The notes below the pieces were generated by a model. It did not search any database. It saw only the letters and a program-made list of their open reading frames with translations, and was not told the origin of the DNA. A DNA stretch of 64,000 nucleotides. Origin: Xenopus tropicalis (taxonomy: Eukaryota > Chordata > Amphibia > Anura > Pipidae). The position numbers and the translations under genes were made by a program. The stretch is from the NCBI RefSeq assembly GCF_000004195.4, contig NC_030683.2, positions 80,864,910 to 80,928,909 on the forward strand. Reading direction: 5' to 3'. This document shows, piece by piece, positions 21,701 to 31,640 of this stretch. Numbering within the stretch: position 1 is the first letter of the stretch; every line of letters starts with the position of its first letter.

Positions 21701-24700
21701 AATAAAACTGTTTGTACCCCACGGAGCCAATTGACAGCATCCACTGGCTGGAACCCACTGCTGTGTTCCAAAGACCCCTATATGGAAAAGGTGGACCACC
21801 TTGTGCCATGTACCATGAAGACCAAAATTAGACAAAAAAGTAGAAAATCTAAAACCTAATTGATCACAGAATAGCTGGTTTTGGTTGTCTAAATGAAATA
21901 TACCCAGATACTTGACCAGTTTGGACACCCAAAGAAAGAAATAGAATAATACGTGAGTTTTGTAACAATAGTTGTTTATAGTTGTTGAGCTTCTTATAGA
22001 CCCTCTTTATTTCCTTCTTCTGACCTTTTCCAAGCTGCACTGTTTAGGAAAGGGGTAATTTGCCCAATTTAGTTGAGAAATTCTTGGCTTAACTGACAAT
22101 AAAATAATTTCCTACTGGTGTCTGTATAGCTTAAGGTAGGTTAGCAATTGTATTTACAGCCAAGGGGTGTATAGTAATATCTGCCCATTCCCTCTACCCT
22201 CTACAATTTTTAACTGTTAAAGCTAGCCGACTGTGTGATTTCACACAATATACTTGTGCAACTGCATAAACCCATTTGAAGTGATACTAACTCTAAAAAA
22301 ATGACTCTTCAAAAAACTAATGCACATTAAAAGTTACCTACAGGTCATGTTGATCATTTTTGGTTAATAGGTCTGCTTTTGTAAGTAATTATTACTTCCT
22401 AAACGGACTATCCCTTTTCAACCCATCATTATAACTTTTAATGCTAATGATCTACTGCTAAACAAATATGGGAGCCCCCTCATAGAGAAACATGAGGGAT
22501 CAGACAGGTAATGTGAAAGCATCAGCCTAATATTTTTTAGGAAAAAATATAAATAGCAAGCAAAGACATTGTTATGATAGATATAGTTTTGGGGTGAAGC
22601 ACCAATCTACCCTCATCAGATGACTTGAGCGCAGTGTGCCTACTGGGGAAATCTGAAGGTTGGAACCCACAGCAATAGATTTTCAGCACAATTGCATACT
22701 ATTTAGATCAAAGTTGTGTGCATTTGCACAGCGAACCTGTGGTTGTAAATGCACACTTTTACACATTTAAGAATTAATGTACCCAGGGTGCAAGAGCTTG
22801 ACCCTTAGTGCTAATCTAGCAGGCACTTACACCCAGAGAATGGTAGGCTCTGTGGGAAATACCACAATGTCAGGAGGCACGGGCAAGTTAGAGAATGGGT
22901 GGAGGAATGCCTGCACAGCTACCCAGACCCACTAATCACCAACACAGCACTATCAAGCACCATCCGCGTTGTATTCATGGGGTAGTCACAGGCCTCAGAG
23001 CACCAGTTTTGAGCATAAATATATTGTGACCCTACAAATACAATGTTGACTGCACTACTCAGAGTAGAGGTTTTTGTGCACAATCTAAATCTCGAATCTA
23101 GGTGAGATTTGGTGAGAATACATATTTGCAATCCAAATGCCCATTAACAATTTTACATTTATATTTTTGTCATACTTTGAGCTACAGCTATAGGTGGGTT
23201 ATATATTATTCTTTGAAAAGATCCAAGTGGAAATGGGAAAGCTACTTATAGTCTGGGCCCTATTGAGGAAGAATTGATGTGAATTTGTCTTAGCTAAATT
23301 GCCAACCATGTTTGCGATTCCCAGGTTAGCACATATGAATGGTCCAAATTGGTCATCTGTGTTAAAGCCAAATAGCATATGACCAGCTTATTCAGCTAAA
23401 CACTTATGCATGTCCTCCTTAAAAGGGTTTCTTTGCTTTATTCATTTTTCCTTTTATAGTAAATATAATGCTCTGTCACAACTGCTGCCATTTGATACAT
23501 TTTCAGACTACAAGATATTTAAATTTATCAAAAAAAAGTATGTATAAGACAGTTCATACAAGAGATCACCAACATTTACTGTATTCTGTGTATTGTGAAT
23601 AAAAAACTAAAGAATACAATCCTGTATATTACAAAATATGTTAATTGCAGTAACCTTGCCCATAAGGAAGCGCAAGGCTCTTACGATGATTATATTATTA
23701 TTGCATAGAGCAGTTTTTGTTATGACCACAACAGATGATTTACTGTCAGTTGGTTGAGCTGTCTATTGATTTTACTCAATTCCTCGGTTTTTCCCCTCCC
23801 ACGAGCTTAATATCACTGCAGGACAAGTGCACTTACTGTGTGCAGATATAAAGAGAAAGCATACAAGTTATTTTTAAAGTTTTTTTTAATAAAATATTAA
23901 AAACACAAAACTGCACATGTCCCATATGTCCTTGGCTATACAGCAAATGATCTGTAATGCACAGTGTTGGCAATAACAACTCAACAAGTTCTTTGTTATT
24001 AACACCCAGGTAGGACTACCTTCTACCTTCCCTGCCCAGTGGGACAGACATCTCTATAGCTGGTTAGAAACTCATGCAGTTGTATAATATTCAGCAAGCA
24101 TAATATGCTAGTCAGCAAGATGTGCATCTCTATTAAGGTAGGATCTTGCATTATTTTTCCTATCTTTCTGGGGTCCTTGTCCTCCTAGTTTCCATGAACG
24201 TGACATAATCCTGCTTTTCATTAATAGTTGGGTTTAGTTCACTTCTGTGTGCAAGACATGATGAAACCTGATCTTTTCTAATAAAAGGAACTCCTAAACC
24301 AAGTTCATTGATAGGTCTAGAAAAGAGTAGAGGTATCAATCAACAACTATATTGTTCACCATACACCTCATTACTCACCTTCTCTTTCTATAGACTCAGT
24401 TAACCTCTTTGCTTTTATTTTTATATGAAGCATATCCAGTCTTAGTATTTTCCATCAGATTCTCTTTACGTATTATTTTCTTTCCTCTTCTAACACCATC
24501 TCATTTTTCTCATTTCATGCTTTTCTTCTCTTCCAATGGTTTGAATCTCAAACTCTCACTAATCCGATTGTTGGCCCTGGAGGCAAGTTACAAATAAGAC
24601 TCTACTGTCAGTGAAAGTGTATGCCTGATCACATAACCTGCCTGCTATACTCTAGTCTAAGTTGTGACTAGTGAACACTGGTTACAAGTTTTGGGCCAGA

Positions 24701-25820
24701 AGAAAATATCATGCCTCACAAACTACTCTCTTCTTTTGTGCCACAGGTATATGACTCAAATTGGAACGAAAGTGACTCTGATGAAGAGAGCTTGAATGAT
24801 ACCAGGGGCTATGTATGCTTACAAAGCTTCCAGGATGACTCAATGGGTACACTTGTGCATTTCCAAAAATTCTTCATCCCTCTGGTTTATACACTGGTTT
24901 TTATTTTGGGTTGCCTGGGTAACAGCCTTGTGCTTCTTATCCTCATAAAGTTTCGCCGCAGTCGCTCTACTACTGAGAACTTTTTGCTTCACTTAGCCTT
25001 GGCAGATCTTCTCATGCTAGTTACTTTTCCATTTGCTATAACAGAATCTGTGGCAGGTTGGGTATTTGGCAGCTTCCTCTGTAAGTTTGTGGGGGTCATC
25101 AACCGCATCAACTTTTTCTGCAGCAGTCTCCTCCTCGGGTGCATCAGTGTGGATCGTTACATCGCCATCATCCATGCCATCCATACCTTTAGAAGTCGGC
25201 GTTTGGTGGCTGTTCATCTTCCCTGCTTTGGGGTTTGGGCCTTGTGTTTCCTGCTGTCAATGCCCAATCTGTTTGTTTTGGGAATACAGGAAAATGGTAA
25301 TGTAACAACATGCACATACCACCAAAGCCACTTCCCTAGTAATGGATGGTGGCAGACAGGAAGATTTCTCAACCACATCGTGGGTTTTCTCCTCCCTCTA
25401 TCGATTATGGGATTCTGCTATGCCCACATTGTGGCTGCTCTTTGTCGGTCCCCACGATTAGAGAAGAAAAAAGCAGTAAGGCTGGCAATAGTGGTCACTG
25501 GAGTCTTCCTCTTATGCTGGACCCCCTACAATGTGACAGTGTTTATTGACACTTTGGATCAGCTGGGATTGGTCCATAACTGCCAAGTACGAGAAGAGCT
25601 TCCAATTGCAATCACCGTCACAGAGTTCCTGGGTTATGTGCATTGCTGTCTGAATCCAATCCTCTATGCATTTGTGGGGGTAAAGTTCAGGAACGATGCC
25701 CTGCGTATCCTGCGCAGAGCTGGCTGTTTAAGCTCACTGATGCCAGAAGTCTCACTAAATTTTGACAGGAAGAGTAGTGCCACCGACTCTGAAAATGGCA
25801 CAGTTATGTACAGCTTCTAG
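18290..25820 (+). CDS. cxcr5: CXCR5, C-X-C chemokine receptor type 5 (two coding exons)
   Basis: Plasma-membrane class A GPCR. In mammals it binds CXCL13 and guides B cells and follicular helper T cells to follicles through Gi. CDS = join(18290-18340, 24747-25820), 374 aa; human CXCR5 is 372 aa. Landmarks in the predicted protein: acidic N-terminus with sequons at N12, N24 and N34; GN in TM1 (N76); LADL in TM2 (101-105); the Cys129-Cys206 extracellular disulphide; DRY 153-155; CWTPY in TM6 (274-278); NPILY in TM7 (320-324); extra chemokine-receptor cysteines C41 and C296. CXCR5-like stretches include INRINFFCSSLLL, GVKFR and the Ser-rich tail ending near SENGT. Identity over CXCR1-4 is supported by these motifs and by BCL9L next door. 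The intron is 6.4 kb, phase 0. Repeats are confined to the intron and flanks. Confidence 0.93.
18704..18748. repeat. (AT)n microsatellite
   Basis: Uninterrupted TA dinucleotides, about 22 units, within CXCR5 intron 1. Confidence 0.95.
19705..19774. repeat. Imperfect hairpin in CXCR5 intron 1
   Basis: TTAACACAGTGTGCAAAGTG pairs with CACTCTGTACACTGTGTTTAA across a loop of about 22 bases. Possibly the core of a small MITE. Confidence 0.6.
20088..20165. repeat. Hairpin CATATATTGCCTGC / GCAGGCAATATATG
   Basis: Inverted repeat around AAGGCACAGAGG. Similar GTAGGCATTATATGATTGAC sequence recurs at 59085-59110, so this is part of a dispersed palindromic repeat. Confidence 0.6.
21130..21380 (+). repeat. 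Dispersed repeat, AGTTGGGGAGCAAC family, copy 2
   Basis: CAGCATGAAAAAGTCC, GATTGCCTATTTAGTAGCC, CTATGTGGACTGGCAG and AGCCACTGGTTGGAGATCAC match copies at 4441-4625 (opposite orientation) and 31500-31640. Confidence 0.6.
24747..25820 (+). CDS. cxcr5: CXCR5 coding exon 2 (receptor body)
   Basis: The apparent ORF starts at ATG 24711, but its first 12 codons include the intron's polypyrimidine tract and the acceptor CACAG ends at 24746. The true exon begins with GTATATGAC (VYD), phase 0, giving 357 codons to the TAG at 25818-25820. It encodes the rest of the N-terminus, all seven helices and the C-tail in one uninterrupted exon, as is usual for chemokine receptors. Confidence 0.93.
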   Translation, partial: VYDSNWNESDSDEESLNDTRGYVCLQSFQDDSMGTLVHFQKFFIPLVYTLVFILGCLGNSLVLLILIKFRRSRSTTENFLLHLALADLLMLVTFPFAITESVAGWVFGSFLCKFVGVINRINFFCSSLLLGCISVDRYIAIIHAIHTFRSRRLVAVHLPCFGVWALCFLLSMPNLFVLGIQENGNVTTCTYHQSHFPSNGWWQTGRFLNHIVGFLLPLSIMGFCYAHIVAALCRSPRLEKKKAVRLAIVVTGVFLLCWTPYNVTVFIDTLDQLGLVHNCQVREELPIAITVTEFLGYVHCCLNPILYAFVGVKFRNDALRILRRAGCLSSLMPEVSLNFDRKSSATDSENGTVMYSF

Positions 25821-26089
25821 AGTCTGCTTTCTAAATGACAAAGCAAATGGAAAATCTATAAGAATATTTACACATTTTGTGAGTGGAATAGATGTAAAAA
25901 TGGCCAGCATGCACATAAACAAGAAGCAAAATTTTGGAATCCTTAAAGGGACAGTATAGTTAGTGTGCAATGCTGAACAAAGCAGAGCCTTGTATAAAGA
26001 AGTAGGTTTGCTAAAATGCTAAAGTTTTTTTGTTTGCATAAATATAGGAATTTCATGGTAACCATATGTCTGCCTACTTTAATTTTGTT

Positions 26090-26103
26090 AATAAAACAAT
26101 AAA
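26090..26103 (+). terminator. cxcr5: CXCR5 polyadenylation signals
   Basis: Two AATAAA hexamers (26090-26095 and 26098-26103) lie 270 bases after the stop codon. This suggests a 3' UTR of about 300 bases. Confidence 0.6.
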
Positions 26104-26329
26104 ATAATGTAAATATTTGTTTTGTTAATGTTCCTAAATGAGTGTGCAAATAACACCAACGTATACTAGCAATTATGTCAGCTCATCATTATCCTGAACT
26201 ATTAACAGCAGGTGAATTCTTCTGTATCGGGATGTAGGTTTAAATCCTAAAGTACAATTCTTTCAAGAGAAAATGCACACTCCATGTCTCCAGCAGATTA
26301 AATAAAAAAATATATATATATCAAATAAA

Positions 26330-26760
26330 TTATTTTACATAGTAACATCATAAGTAAGGTTAAAAAAAACATGTCCATCAAGTTCAACCTTTTATGCCTA
26401 TATATATCCTGCCTAACTGCTATTTAATCCACAGGAAGGCAAAATAAAACCATTCTGGAGTCTAATTTGAGGGGGAAAAAATTATTTCCTGACTCCAAGA
26501 TGGCAATCGGACCAGTCCCTGGATCAACTTGTACTATGAGTTATCTCCCATAAATCCCATGTATTCCCTCACTTGCTAAAAAGCCATCCAACCCCTTCTT
26601 GAAGCTATTTATTATATTGGCCAGTACGACTGATTCAGGGAGAGAATTCACAACTTCACAGCTCTCACTGTAAAAAATCCTTTCCAAATATTTAGATGGC
26701 ATATGCTTTCTTCTAATCAAAATGAATGCCCTGCTGTAAGGATCCACTGGTAAATAAAGT
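26330..26760. repeat. Amphibian dispersed repeat (ACATAGTAAC ... CATCAAGTTCAACC)
   Basis: Contains TTTTACATAGTAACATCATA, GTCCATCAAGTTCAACCTTT, CATCCAACCCCTTCTTGAAG and AAATATTTAGATGGCATATG. Fragments of the same or a contiguous repeat occur at about 3190-3360 and 30640-30835. It is frequent in frog genomes. Class not certain (SINE-like or a 3' LINE fragment). Confidence 0.55.
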
Positions 26761-26765
26761 ATTAG

Positions 26766-26985
26766 AGAGATTAATATATCCCAGGCGTTGTAGGGAGGTC
26801 ATACAGGCACGTGGAGGTCACACACACTACTGAGCCTCATTTTGACTTGTTTTAAGGACATTACATCAAAGTTGGATCAGCCTGTAGTGTTTTTTTTCCA
26901 CTTTAATTTTGAGTGTGACTCCAAATCTAGACCTCCATGGGTTGATAAATTTGATTTCCATTAATAATTTTTGTGTATATATACT
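26766..26985. mobile_element. Tc1/mariner-derived fragment
   Basis: CACTACTGAGCCTCATTTTG, GGATCAGCCTGTAGTG and CATGGGTTGATAAATTTGAT are typical of the 3' non-coding part of a widespread vertebrate Tc1-like family. The terminal repeat is missing, replaced by a TA-rich microsatellite. Confidence 0.5.
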
Positions 26986-27015
26986 GTATATACAGTATAT
27001 ATATATATATATATA

Positions 27016-27075
27016 TTGATAAAGGTCCCAGGTGAGGACCGAAACATCGATCTAAATAAAATAAGTATCTTTTTT
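27016..27075 (+). ncRNA. Degenerate hammerhead-like motif 1
   Basis: TTGATAA (27016-27022, compare CUGANGA), then GGTCC (27024-27028) pairing with GGACC (27036-27040), then GAAAC (27041-27045), followed by AAATAAAATAAG. This order (core, helix II, GAAAC, A-rich tail) matches hammerhead motifs in Penelope-like retroelements. The altered core suggests it is inactive. Confidence 0.45.
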
Positions 27076-27144
27076 TATACAATTTTCCTGGTGTGCATCA
27101 GCATTTTTTACATATTTACAGTATATATAGATAGACAGATATAA

Positions 27145-27290
27145 AAAAACACAGCACTCACAGGACTAGGTCAAAAAGCAAAAAAATCCTTTTTTGGGGC
27201 AAGCAAATCGACCAAAACCTCAATTTCCTTGCACCAATAAAGGGCATTTTTGATCTAGTCCTGTGAGTGCTGTGTTTTTTTATATCTACA
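27145..27290. repeat. Inverted repeat of Penelope-like terminus
   Basis: Arms AAACACAGCACTCACAGGAC and its complement GTCCTGTGAGTGCTGTGTTT (about 27146-27180 and 27250-27285) flank a short spacer. Similar TCCTGTGAGTGCTGAGTCC continues to about 27450. This architecture is common at Penelope-like insertions. Confidence 0.55.
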
Positions 27291-27353
27291 ATTTTGTTTC
27301 CACACCTGGCACCCAGGCAATTTTTTGATCTAGGAGTGTGCCCTTTTGCTAAT

Positions 27354-27360
<7 letters not shown>

Positions 27361-27401
<41 letters not shown>
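27361..27401. repeat. (AT)n microsatellite
   Basis: Twenty uninterrupted AT units. Confidence 0.95.
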
Positions 27402-27406
<5 letters not shown>

Positions 27407-27588
27407 TTTTTTTGATTTTTTTTCTGCAAATCCTGTGAGTGCTGAGTCCTTTGTTTCTTTACATGGTGGCTACCTTACCCGGCACCCAGGTGTGTGCCCT
27501 CTCCTTTCTAGTGTCTGCACTCCGATGCCTTAAAAATCACACAAAGCGGGCGCTCAGCCAAATCAATTCTATATAAAATATATTTTCA

Positions 27589-27668
27589 GGCCGGCACACC
27601 CTTATTAAAATTTGTGCAATGTGCTTATAATAAAGGCTTTGAATTTTAATAAGGGTGTGCCGGTCTGA
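27589..27668. repeat. Hairpin GGCCGGCACACCCTTATTAA
   Basis: GCCGGCACACCCTTATTAAA and its complement TTTAATAAGGGTGTGCCGG lie about 20 bases apart. It is part of the same Penelope-like mosaic. Confidence 0.65.
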
Positions 27669-27829
27669 GAATATATATTATATACATATATATGTCAGCA
27701 GGTGCTTGAGAGGTGCTCGAGAGAGGGTCAGCACTCACAGGAAAAACAAATTATTTTTATTAAAAAGGAGACTAACGTTTTGGCTAGCACACAGTATGAC
27801 GTCACAATGCGTAATAACTTCCCCCAGGC

Positions 27830-28000
27830 TGCCGGTGTCCCTCCCCTGACACGTTGAAGGTAGGTTTCACTTACGCACACTCAGGGGAGGATGTCGGGCA
27901 GGTGGCAGGGGCCCCTGCAGGGGGGTTAGGGGGTGCGGCAGGGGCCCCTGGCGGGGGTTAGGAGGGCATGGTGGGCCCTGCACCCCTCAGTCCAACCCTG
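27830..28000. mobile_element. Truncated hAT-like MITE (CAGGGT family)
   Basis: The right end CAGTCCAACCCTG and interior TTACGC, AGGGGAGGATGTCGGGC and GCAGGGGCCCCTG match the complete copy at 28242-28482. The left end is missing. It interrupts the reverse-transcriptase-like frame that resumes at 28003. Confidence 0.6.
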
Positions 28001-28002
28001 TA

Positions 28003-28670
28003 TATGCAACCCATGGATGTGATCTAAAAATAGTGGGAAGGGACTTGTCTTGTTCCAGATCTGACCATTGGTCATGCAGTGCATCAATAAGTGTTTTTTT
28101 ATCAGGAGTGTAAGAGGTAAGAAAAGTGAGTCTCTCCTCATTAGAAATAGGAACGGAGTCACTGGTCTTGTATAATAAATAATTTTTTGTCAGCTGCGGT
28201 GCTCTGTTCTCACATGCCAATAGATCTTGTAGTGGTTAGCCCAGGGTCGGACTGGCCCCGGCTCTAGTGGGCCCCGGCGGCCTAGACCTGACCCTTACCG
28301 GTGCTCCCCCTGCTCGACCACTCCTGCCCTGACGCGTTAAACTTACGCGCTAGGGGGAGGACGTTGGGTGGGGGGCACCGCGAGGGGGGTTATGGAGGCC
28401 CCTGCGAGGGGGGGCACAGGCACCTGCAGGGCCCCTGGGGCGGGAGCCCCAATGGGCCCTTCACCCCCCAGTCCAAACCCTGGGTTAGCCCCCTGTAAGA
28501 AACAAGTTACCAGATCATCGAGTTGTTGAATTAGAAGATGAGGATGAGAATTATTCCTGACTATTTGTACCATACGCAAAAGATGTGGGGAGTGGCATGA
28601 AGAATGGTGTAACAGGGTATTCCTGTCAGTAGTCTTCCGGTATGTAGTCGCACCGAGTACGGTATCCAAA
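28003..28670 (-). pseudogene. Penelope-like reverse transcriptase fragment, split by a MITE
   Basis: On the minus strand, 28670 down to 28491 encodes [20 protein letters not shown] and LVTCFLQG. After the MITE at 28242-28482, the frame continues with NEERLTFLTSYTPDKKTL, WSDLEQDKSL and FRSHPWVAY. The order (YRK-TDRN-LLH block, then TSYTP / W-L / P block) follows the C-terminal half of Penelope-like RTs. The catalytic YADD region is absent, and both ends are broken. Assignment is by motif recognition only. Confidence 0.6.
28242..28482. mobile_element. hAT-type MITE with exact 8-bp TSD
   Basis: The ends CAGGGTCGGACTGG and CCAGTCCAAACCCTG are inverted repeats flanked by GGTTAGCC on both sides (28234-28241 and 28483-28490). 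The 8-bp TSD and CAGGG start fit hAT. It is very GC-rich. It sits inside the Penelope-like pseudogene and is therefore younger. Confidence 0.85.
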
Positions 28671-28782
28671 TCTGTGATGAAGAGGATGGAGGGAGATAGT
28701 TGAGTCTATTGGCATGTAAGAACCAAGGACTGTTCTTACTGAATTAGAGCTTATCTTGGGGGATGGTGTGTTTTTTGTCACT

Positions 28783-28895
28783 TTGAAAAAGGCTGAGCAA
28801 GCAGTCGAAACATCAGTCTCACTTTTAAATAAACATTCTTTATTTGCATAACACCTGTGAGTGTGGCTCCTTTGAACCACTGGATTCCTGCTTGA
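28783..28895 (+). ncRNA. Degenerate hammerhead-like motif 2
   Basis: TTGAAAA, GGCTG (28791-28795) pairing with CAGTC (28802-28806), GAAAC (28807-28811), followed by TTTTAAATAAAC. Same arrangement as 27016-27075. It lies antisense to the adjacent RT fragment, so it may come from a separate insertion. Confidence 0.4.
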
Positions 28896-28970
28896 TACGG
28901 TCCTGCACCCAGGCATTTCTTTATTTATACGAGAGTGCCTACTTCACATGTGACTTATATATATCTTATA

Positions 28971-30537
28971 CAGTGGCTTGCAAAAATATTCGGCCCCCTT
29001 GAACTTTTCCACATTTTGTCACATTACAGCCACAAACATGAATCAATTTTATTGGAATTCCACGTGAAAGACCAATACAAAGTGGTGTACACGTGAGAAG
29101 TGGAACGAAAATCATACATGATTCCAAACATTTTTTACAAATAAATAAATGCAAAGTGGGGTGTGCGTAATTATTCAGCCCCCTGAGTCAATACTTTGTA
29201 GAACCACCTTTTGCTGCAATTACAGCTGCCAGTCTTTTAGGGTATGTCTCTACCAGCTTTGCACATCTACAGACTGAAATCCTTGCCCATTCTTCTTTGC
29301 AAAACAGCTCCAGCTCAGTCAGATTAGATGGACAGCGTTTGTGAACAGCAGTTTTCAGATCTTGCCACTGATTCTCGATTGGATTTAGATCTGGACTTTG
29401 ACTGGGCCATTCTAACACATGGATATGTTTTGTTTTAAACCATTCCATTGTTGCCCTGGCTTTATGTTTAGGGTCCTTGTCCTGCTGGAAGGTGAACCTC
29501 CGCCCCAGTCTCAAGTCTTTTGCAGACTCCAAGAGGTTTTCTTCCAAGATTGCCCTGTATTTGGCTCCATCTATCTTCCCATCAACTCTGACCAGCTTCC
29601 CTGTCCCTGCTGAAGAGAAGCACCCCCAGAGCATGATGCTGCCACCAACATATTTGACAGTGGGGATGGTGTGTTCAGAGTGATGTGCAGTGTTAGTTTT
29701 CCGCCACACATAGCATTTTGCATTTTGGCCAAAAAGTTCCATTTTGGTCTCATCTGACCAGAGCACCTTCTTCCACATGTTTGCTGTGTCCCCCACATGG
29801 CTTGTGGCAAACTGCAAACGGGACTTCTTATGGTTTTCTGTTAACAATGGCTTTCTTCTTGCCACTCTTCCATAAAGGCCAACTTTGTGCAGTGCACGAC
29901 TAATAGTTGTCCTATGGACAGATTCCCCCACCTGAGCTGTAGATCTCTGCAGCTCGTCCAGAGTCACCATTGGCCTCTTGGCTGCATTTCTGATCAGCGC
30001 TCTCCTTGTTCAGCCTGTGAGTTTAGGTGGACGGCCTTGTCTTGGTAGGTTAAGAGTTGTGCCATACTCCTTCCATTTCTGAATGATCGCTTGAACAGTG
30101 CTCCGTGGGATGTTCAAGGCTTTGGAAATCTTTTTGTAGCCTAAGCCTGCTTTAAATTTCTCAATAACCTTATCCCTGACCTGTCTGGTGTGTTCTTTGG
30201 ACTTCATGGTGTTGTTGCTCCCAATATTCTCTTAGACAACCTCTGAGGCCGTCACAGAGCAGCTGTATTTGTACTGACATTAGATTACACACAGGTGCAC
30301 TCTATTTAATCATTAGCACTCATCAGGCAATGTCTATGGGCAACTGACTGCACTCAGACCAAAGGGGGCTGAATAATTACGCACACCCCACTTTGCAGTT
30401 ATTTATTTGTAAAAAATGTTTGGAATCATGTATTGGTCTTTCACGTGGAATTCCAATAAAATTGATTCGTGTTTGTGGCTGTAATGTGACAAAATGTGGA
30501 AAAGTTCAAGGGGGCCGAATACTTTTGCAAGCCACTG
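28971..30537 (-). mobile_element. Tc1/mariner transposon, copy 1 (near complete)
   Basis: 1567 bp. The ends CAGTGGCTTGCAAAA and TTTTGCAAGCCACTG are flanked by TA on both sides (28969-28970, 30538-30539). Long inverted repeats of about 180-210 bp carry ATTTTGTCACATTACAGCC and GGGGTGTGCGTAATTATTC. The right repeat lacks about 42 bp present in copy 2, a deletion between GTAT repeats. It encodes one transposase frame on the minus strand (29188-30207). It lies between the converging CXCR5 and BCL9L genes. Confidence 0.92.
29188..30207 (-). pseudogene. Tc1 transposase, one nonsense codon
   Basis: A 339-codon frame with a single stop: TGA at 30012-30010 after LPRQGRPPKLTG, where copy 2 has CGA (Arg), a CpG-to-TpG change. 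The N-terminal helix-turn-helix is visible (GYKKISKALNIPRSTVQAII). The catalytic triad is D152 (WSDE), D243 (FQQD) and E278 (NPIEN) with 34 residues between the last two, the DD34E signature. K replaces the usual N after QQD. Length equals that of functional Tc1 transposases. It would cut and paste DNA at TA sites, but this copy cannot make full-length enzyme. Confidence 0.92.
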
Positions 30538-30639
30538 TATATTCATAGACAGGGTTGGGCATGGGTCTGTATATAGAGGGGAGAAGCCAGGTCAGGTAGG
30601 GTTAGGTTTGGGAACTGGCGGGTTGGGGTGAGGTGTTGG

Positions 30640-30835
30640 TCGAGGTTTTCTCAACCTGCACATCACTTCTGGAGACCAAAATTGCAAGCACATTCAAGAT
30701 GGGGCCTTACCAGCACTCTGTAAGGTAGAAAAATAACCCCCTCCTCCCGCAAATCTATGCCCCTTTTAATACAGCTCAAAACCTTGTTAGTTCTTGCAAA
30801 TAGATAATACGTCATATTAAAAAAAAATCGAGTGT
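30640..30835. repeat. Dispersed repeat fragment (related to 26330-26760)
   Basis: TTCAAGATGGGGCCTTACCA, CCCCTCCTCCCGCAAATCTA and CCTTTTAATACAGCTCAAAA are typical of the continuation of the amphibian repeat seen at 26330. Confidence 0.4.
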
Positions 30836-30846
30836 TGCTTTAAACA

Positions 30847-31095
30847 TTAAAGGAGAAAGAAAGGCAAAGTCACTTGGGGGTGCCAAAATGTTAGGCATCC
30901 CCAAGTGACTTTAATCGCCTACCTTTTACCCCAGGCTGGTGCCCCTGCTCGGAGAGAACAGCACCAGCCCGGGGTAGCAGCGATCGCTTCCTCCTTCCTG
31001 GTTCCCTGCGGCGCTGGTGCTGTTTTCTCCTAACAGGGGCACCAGCCCGGGGTACAAGGTAAGCGATTAAAGTCACTTGGGGGTGCCTAACATTT
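30847..31095. mobile_element. T2-type MITE, right end missing
   Basis: Starts TTAAAGGAGAAAGAAAGGC. It is largely palindromic: AAGTCACTTGGGGGTGCC appears on both sides, as do GCACCAGCCCGGGGTA arms around GGTTCCCTGCGGCGC. The right TTAA end was not found. Confidence 0.7.
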
Positions 31096-31127
31096 TGTAA
31101 CTGATGTTTAAATTGTAACCCAAATTG

Positions 31128-31296
31128 ACAAGAAAAGAGCGCTGGCACTTGAAGCAAGTTAAAGCAGGGAAATTTTATTTTTTATGATACTTGACAAAGG
31201 GGTTCTTTGGCCCAAACCGTTGCACTTCAGCAATAAAATTCACAAGGGCTCGCGCTGCTATTACTTGCTCCAAGTTCCAGTGCTCTTTTCTTGTCT
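31128..31296. repeat. Penelope-like terminus: inverted arms with hammerhead-like motif 3
   Basis: Arms AAGAAAAGAGCGCTGGCACT and its imperfect complement near AGTGCTCTTTTCTTGTC flank TTGACAA (31191-31197), GGGG (31199-31202) pairing with CCC (31211-31213), and CAAAC in place of GAAAC. The arm-hammerhead-arm layout resembles 8781-8915 and 27016-27290. Confidence 0.45.
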
Positions 31297-31355
31297 CGAA
31301 TCCATCCAGCACTATGCATCCAGCTCTCTACTACTGAAGCGCCAGGGTGTGCGAG

Positions 31356-31515
31356 AAATGTCCTGAAGAACATGCCCTGCAACCAATGTTCCCTCTAAGC
31401 CAGGGATTCCCAACCTTTTTTTACCCATTTTTGTATACAAATGTCCTGAAAAACATGCCCTGCAACCAATGCTCCCTCTAAGCCAGGGATTCACAACCTT
31501 TTTTTTACCCATGAG
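31356..31515. repeat. 82-bp tandem duplication
   Basis: AAATGTCCTGAAGAACATGC, CCTGCAACCAATGTTCCC and AAGCCAGGGATTCCCAACC recur about 82 bp later with few changes. Confidence 0.8.
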
Positions 31516-31640
31516 TCACTATCAAATATAAAAAGAGTTGGGGAGCAACAAAAGCATGAAAAAAGTGCCCAGGGGTGCCAAATACAGGCTGTAACTGGCT
31601 ATTTGGTAGCCCCTGTGTGGACATGAGGCCCTGTTCTTCT
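31500..31640 (-). repeat. Dispersed repeat, AGTTGGGGAGCAAC family, copy 3
   Basis: AGAGTTGGGGAGCAACAAAA, GCATGAAAAAAGTGCC, TGGCTATTTGGTAGCCCC and TGTGTGGACATG match the other two copies. Confidence 0.6.

Larger units (their letters stand above)
18341..24746 (+). other. cxcr5: CXCR5 intron 1
   Basis: Starts GTAAGT and ends in a pyrimidine-rich tract followed by CACAG. It holds an (AT)n tract, two hairpin repeats, a poly-C run (20540-20550) and a dispersed repeat (21130-21380). Between 21400 and 24700 nothing else was recognised. ORFs in the intron are not supported. Confidence 0.75.

Noticed and set aside
24711..24746. ATG 24711 as the CXCR5 start
   Set aside because: The 12 codons include a pyrimidine tract and a CACAG acceptor, and a better phase-matched first exon exists at 18290.
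24711..25820. Alternative assignment to CXCR3, CXCR4 or CCR7
   Set aside because: The INRINFFCSSLLL, FLGYVHCCLNP and AGVKFR-like motifs, the exon structure and the BCL9L neighbour favour CXCR5; a phylogeny would be decisive.
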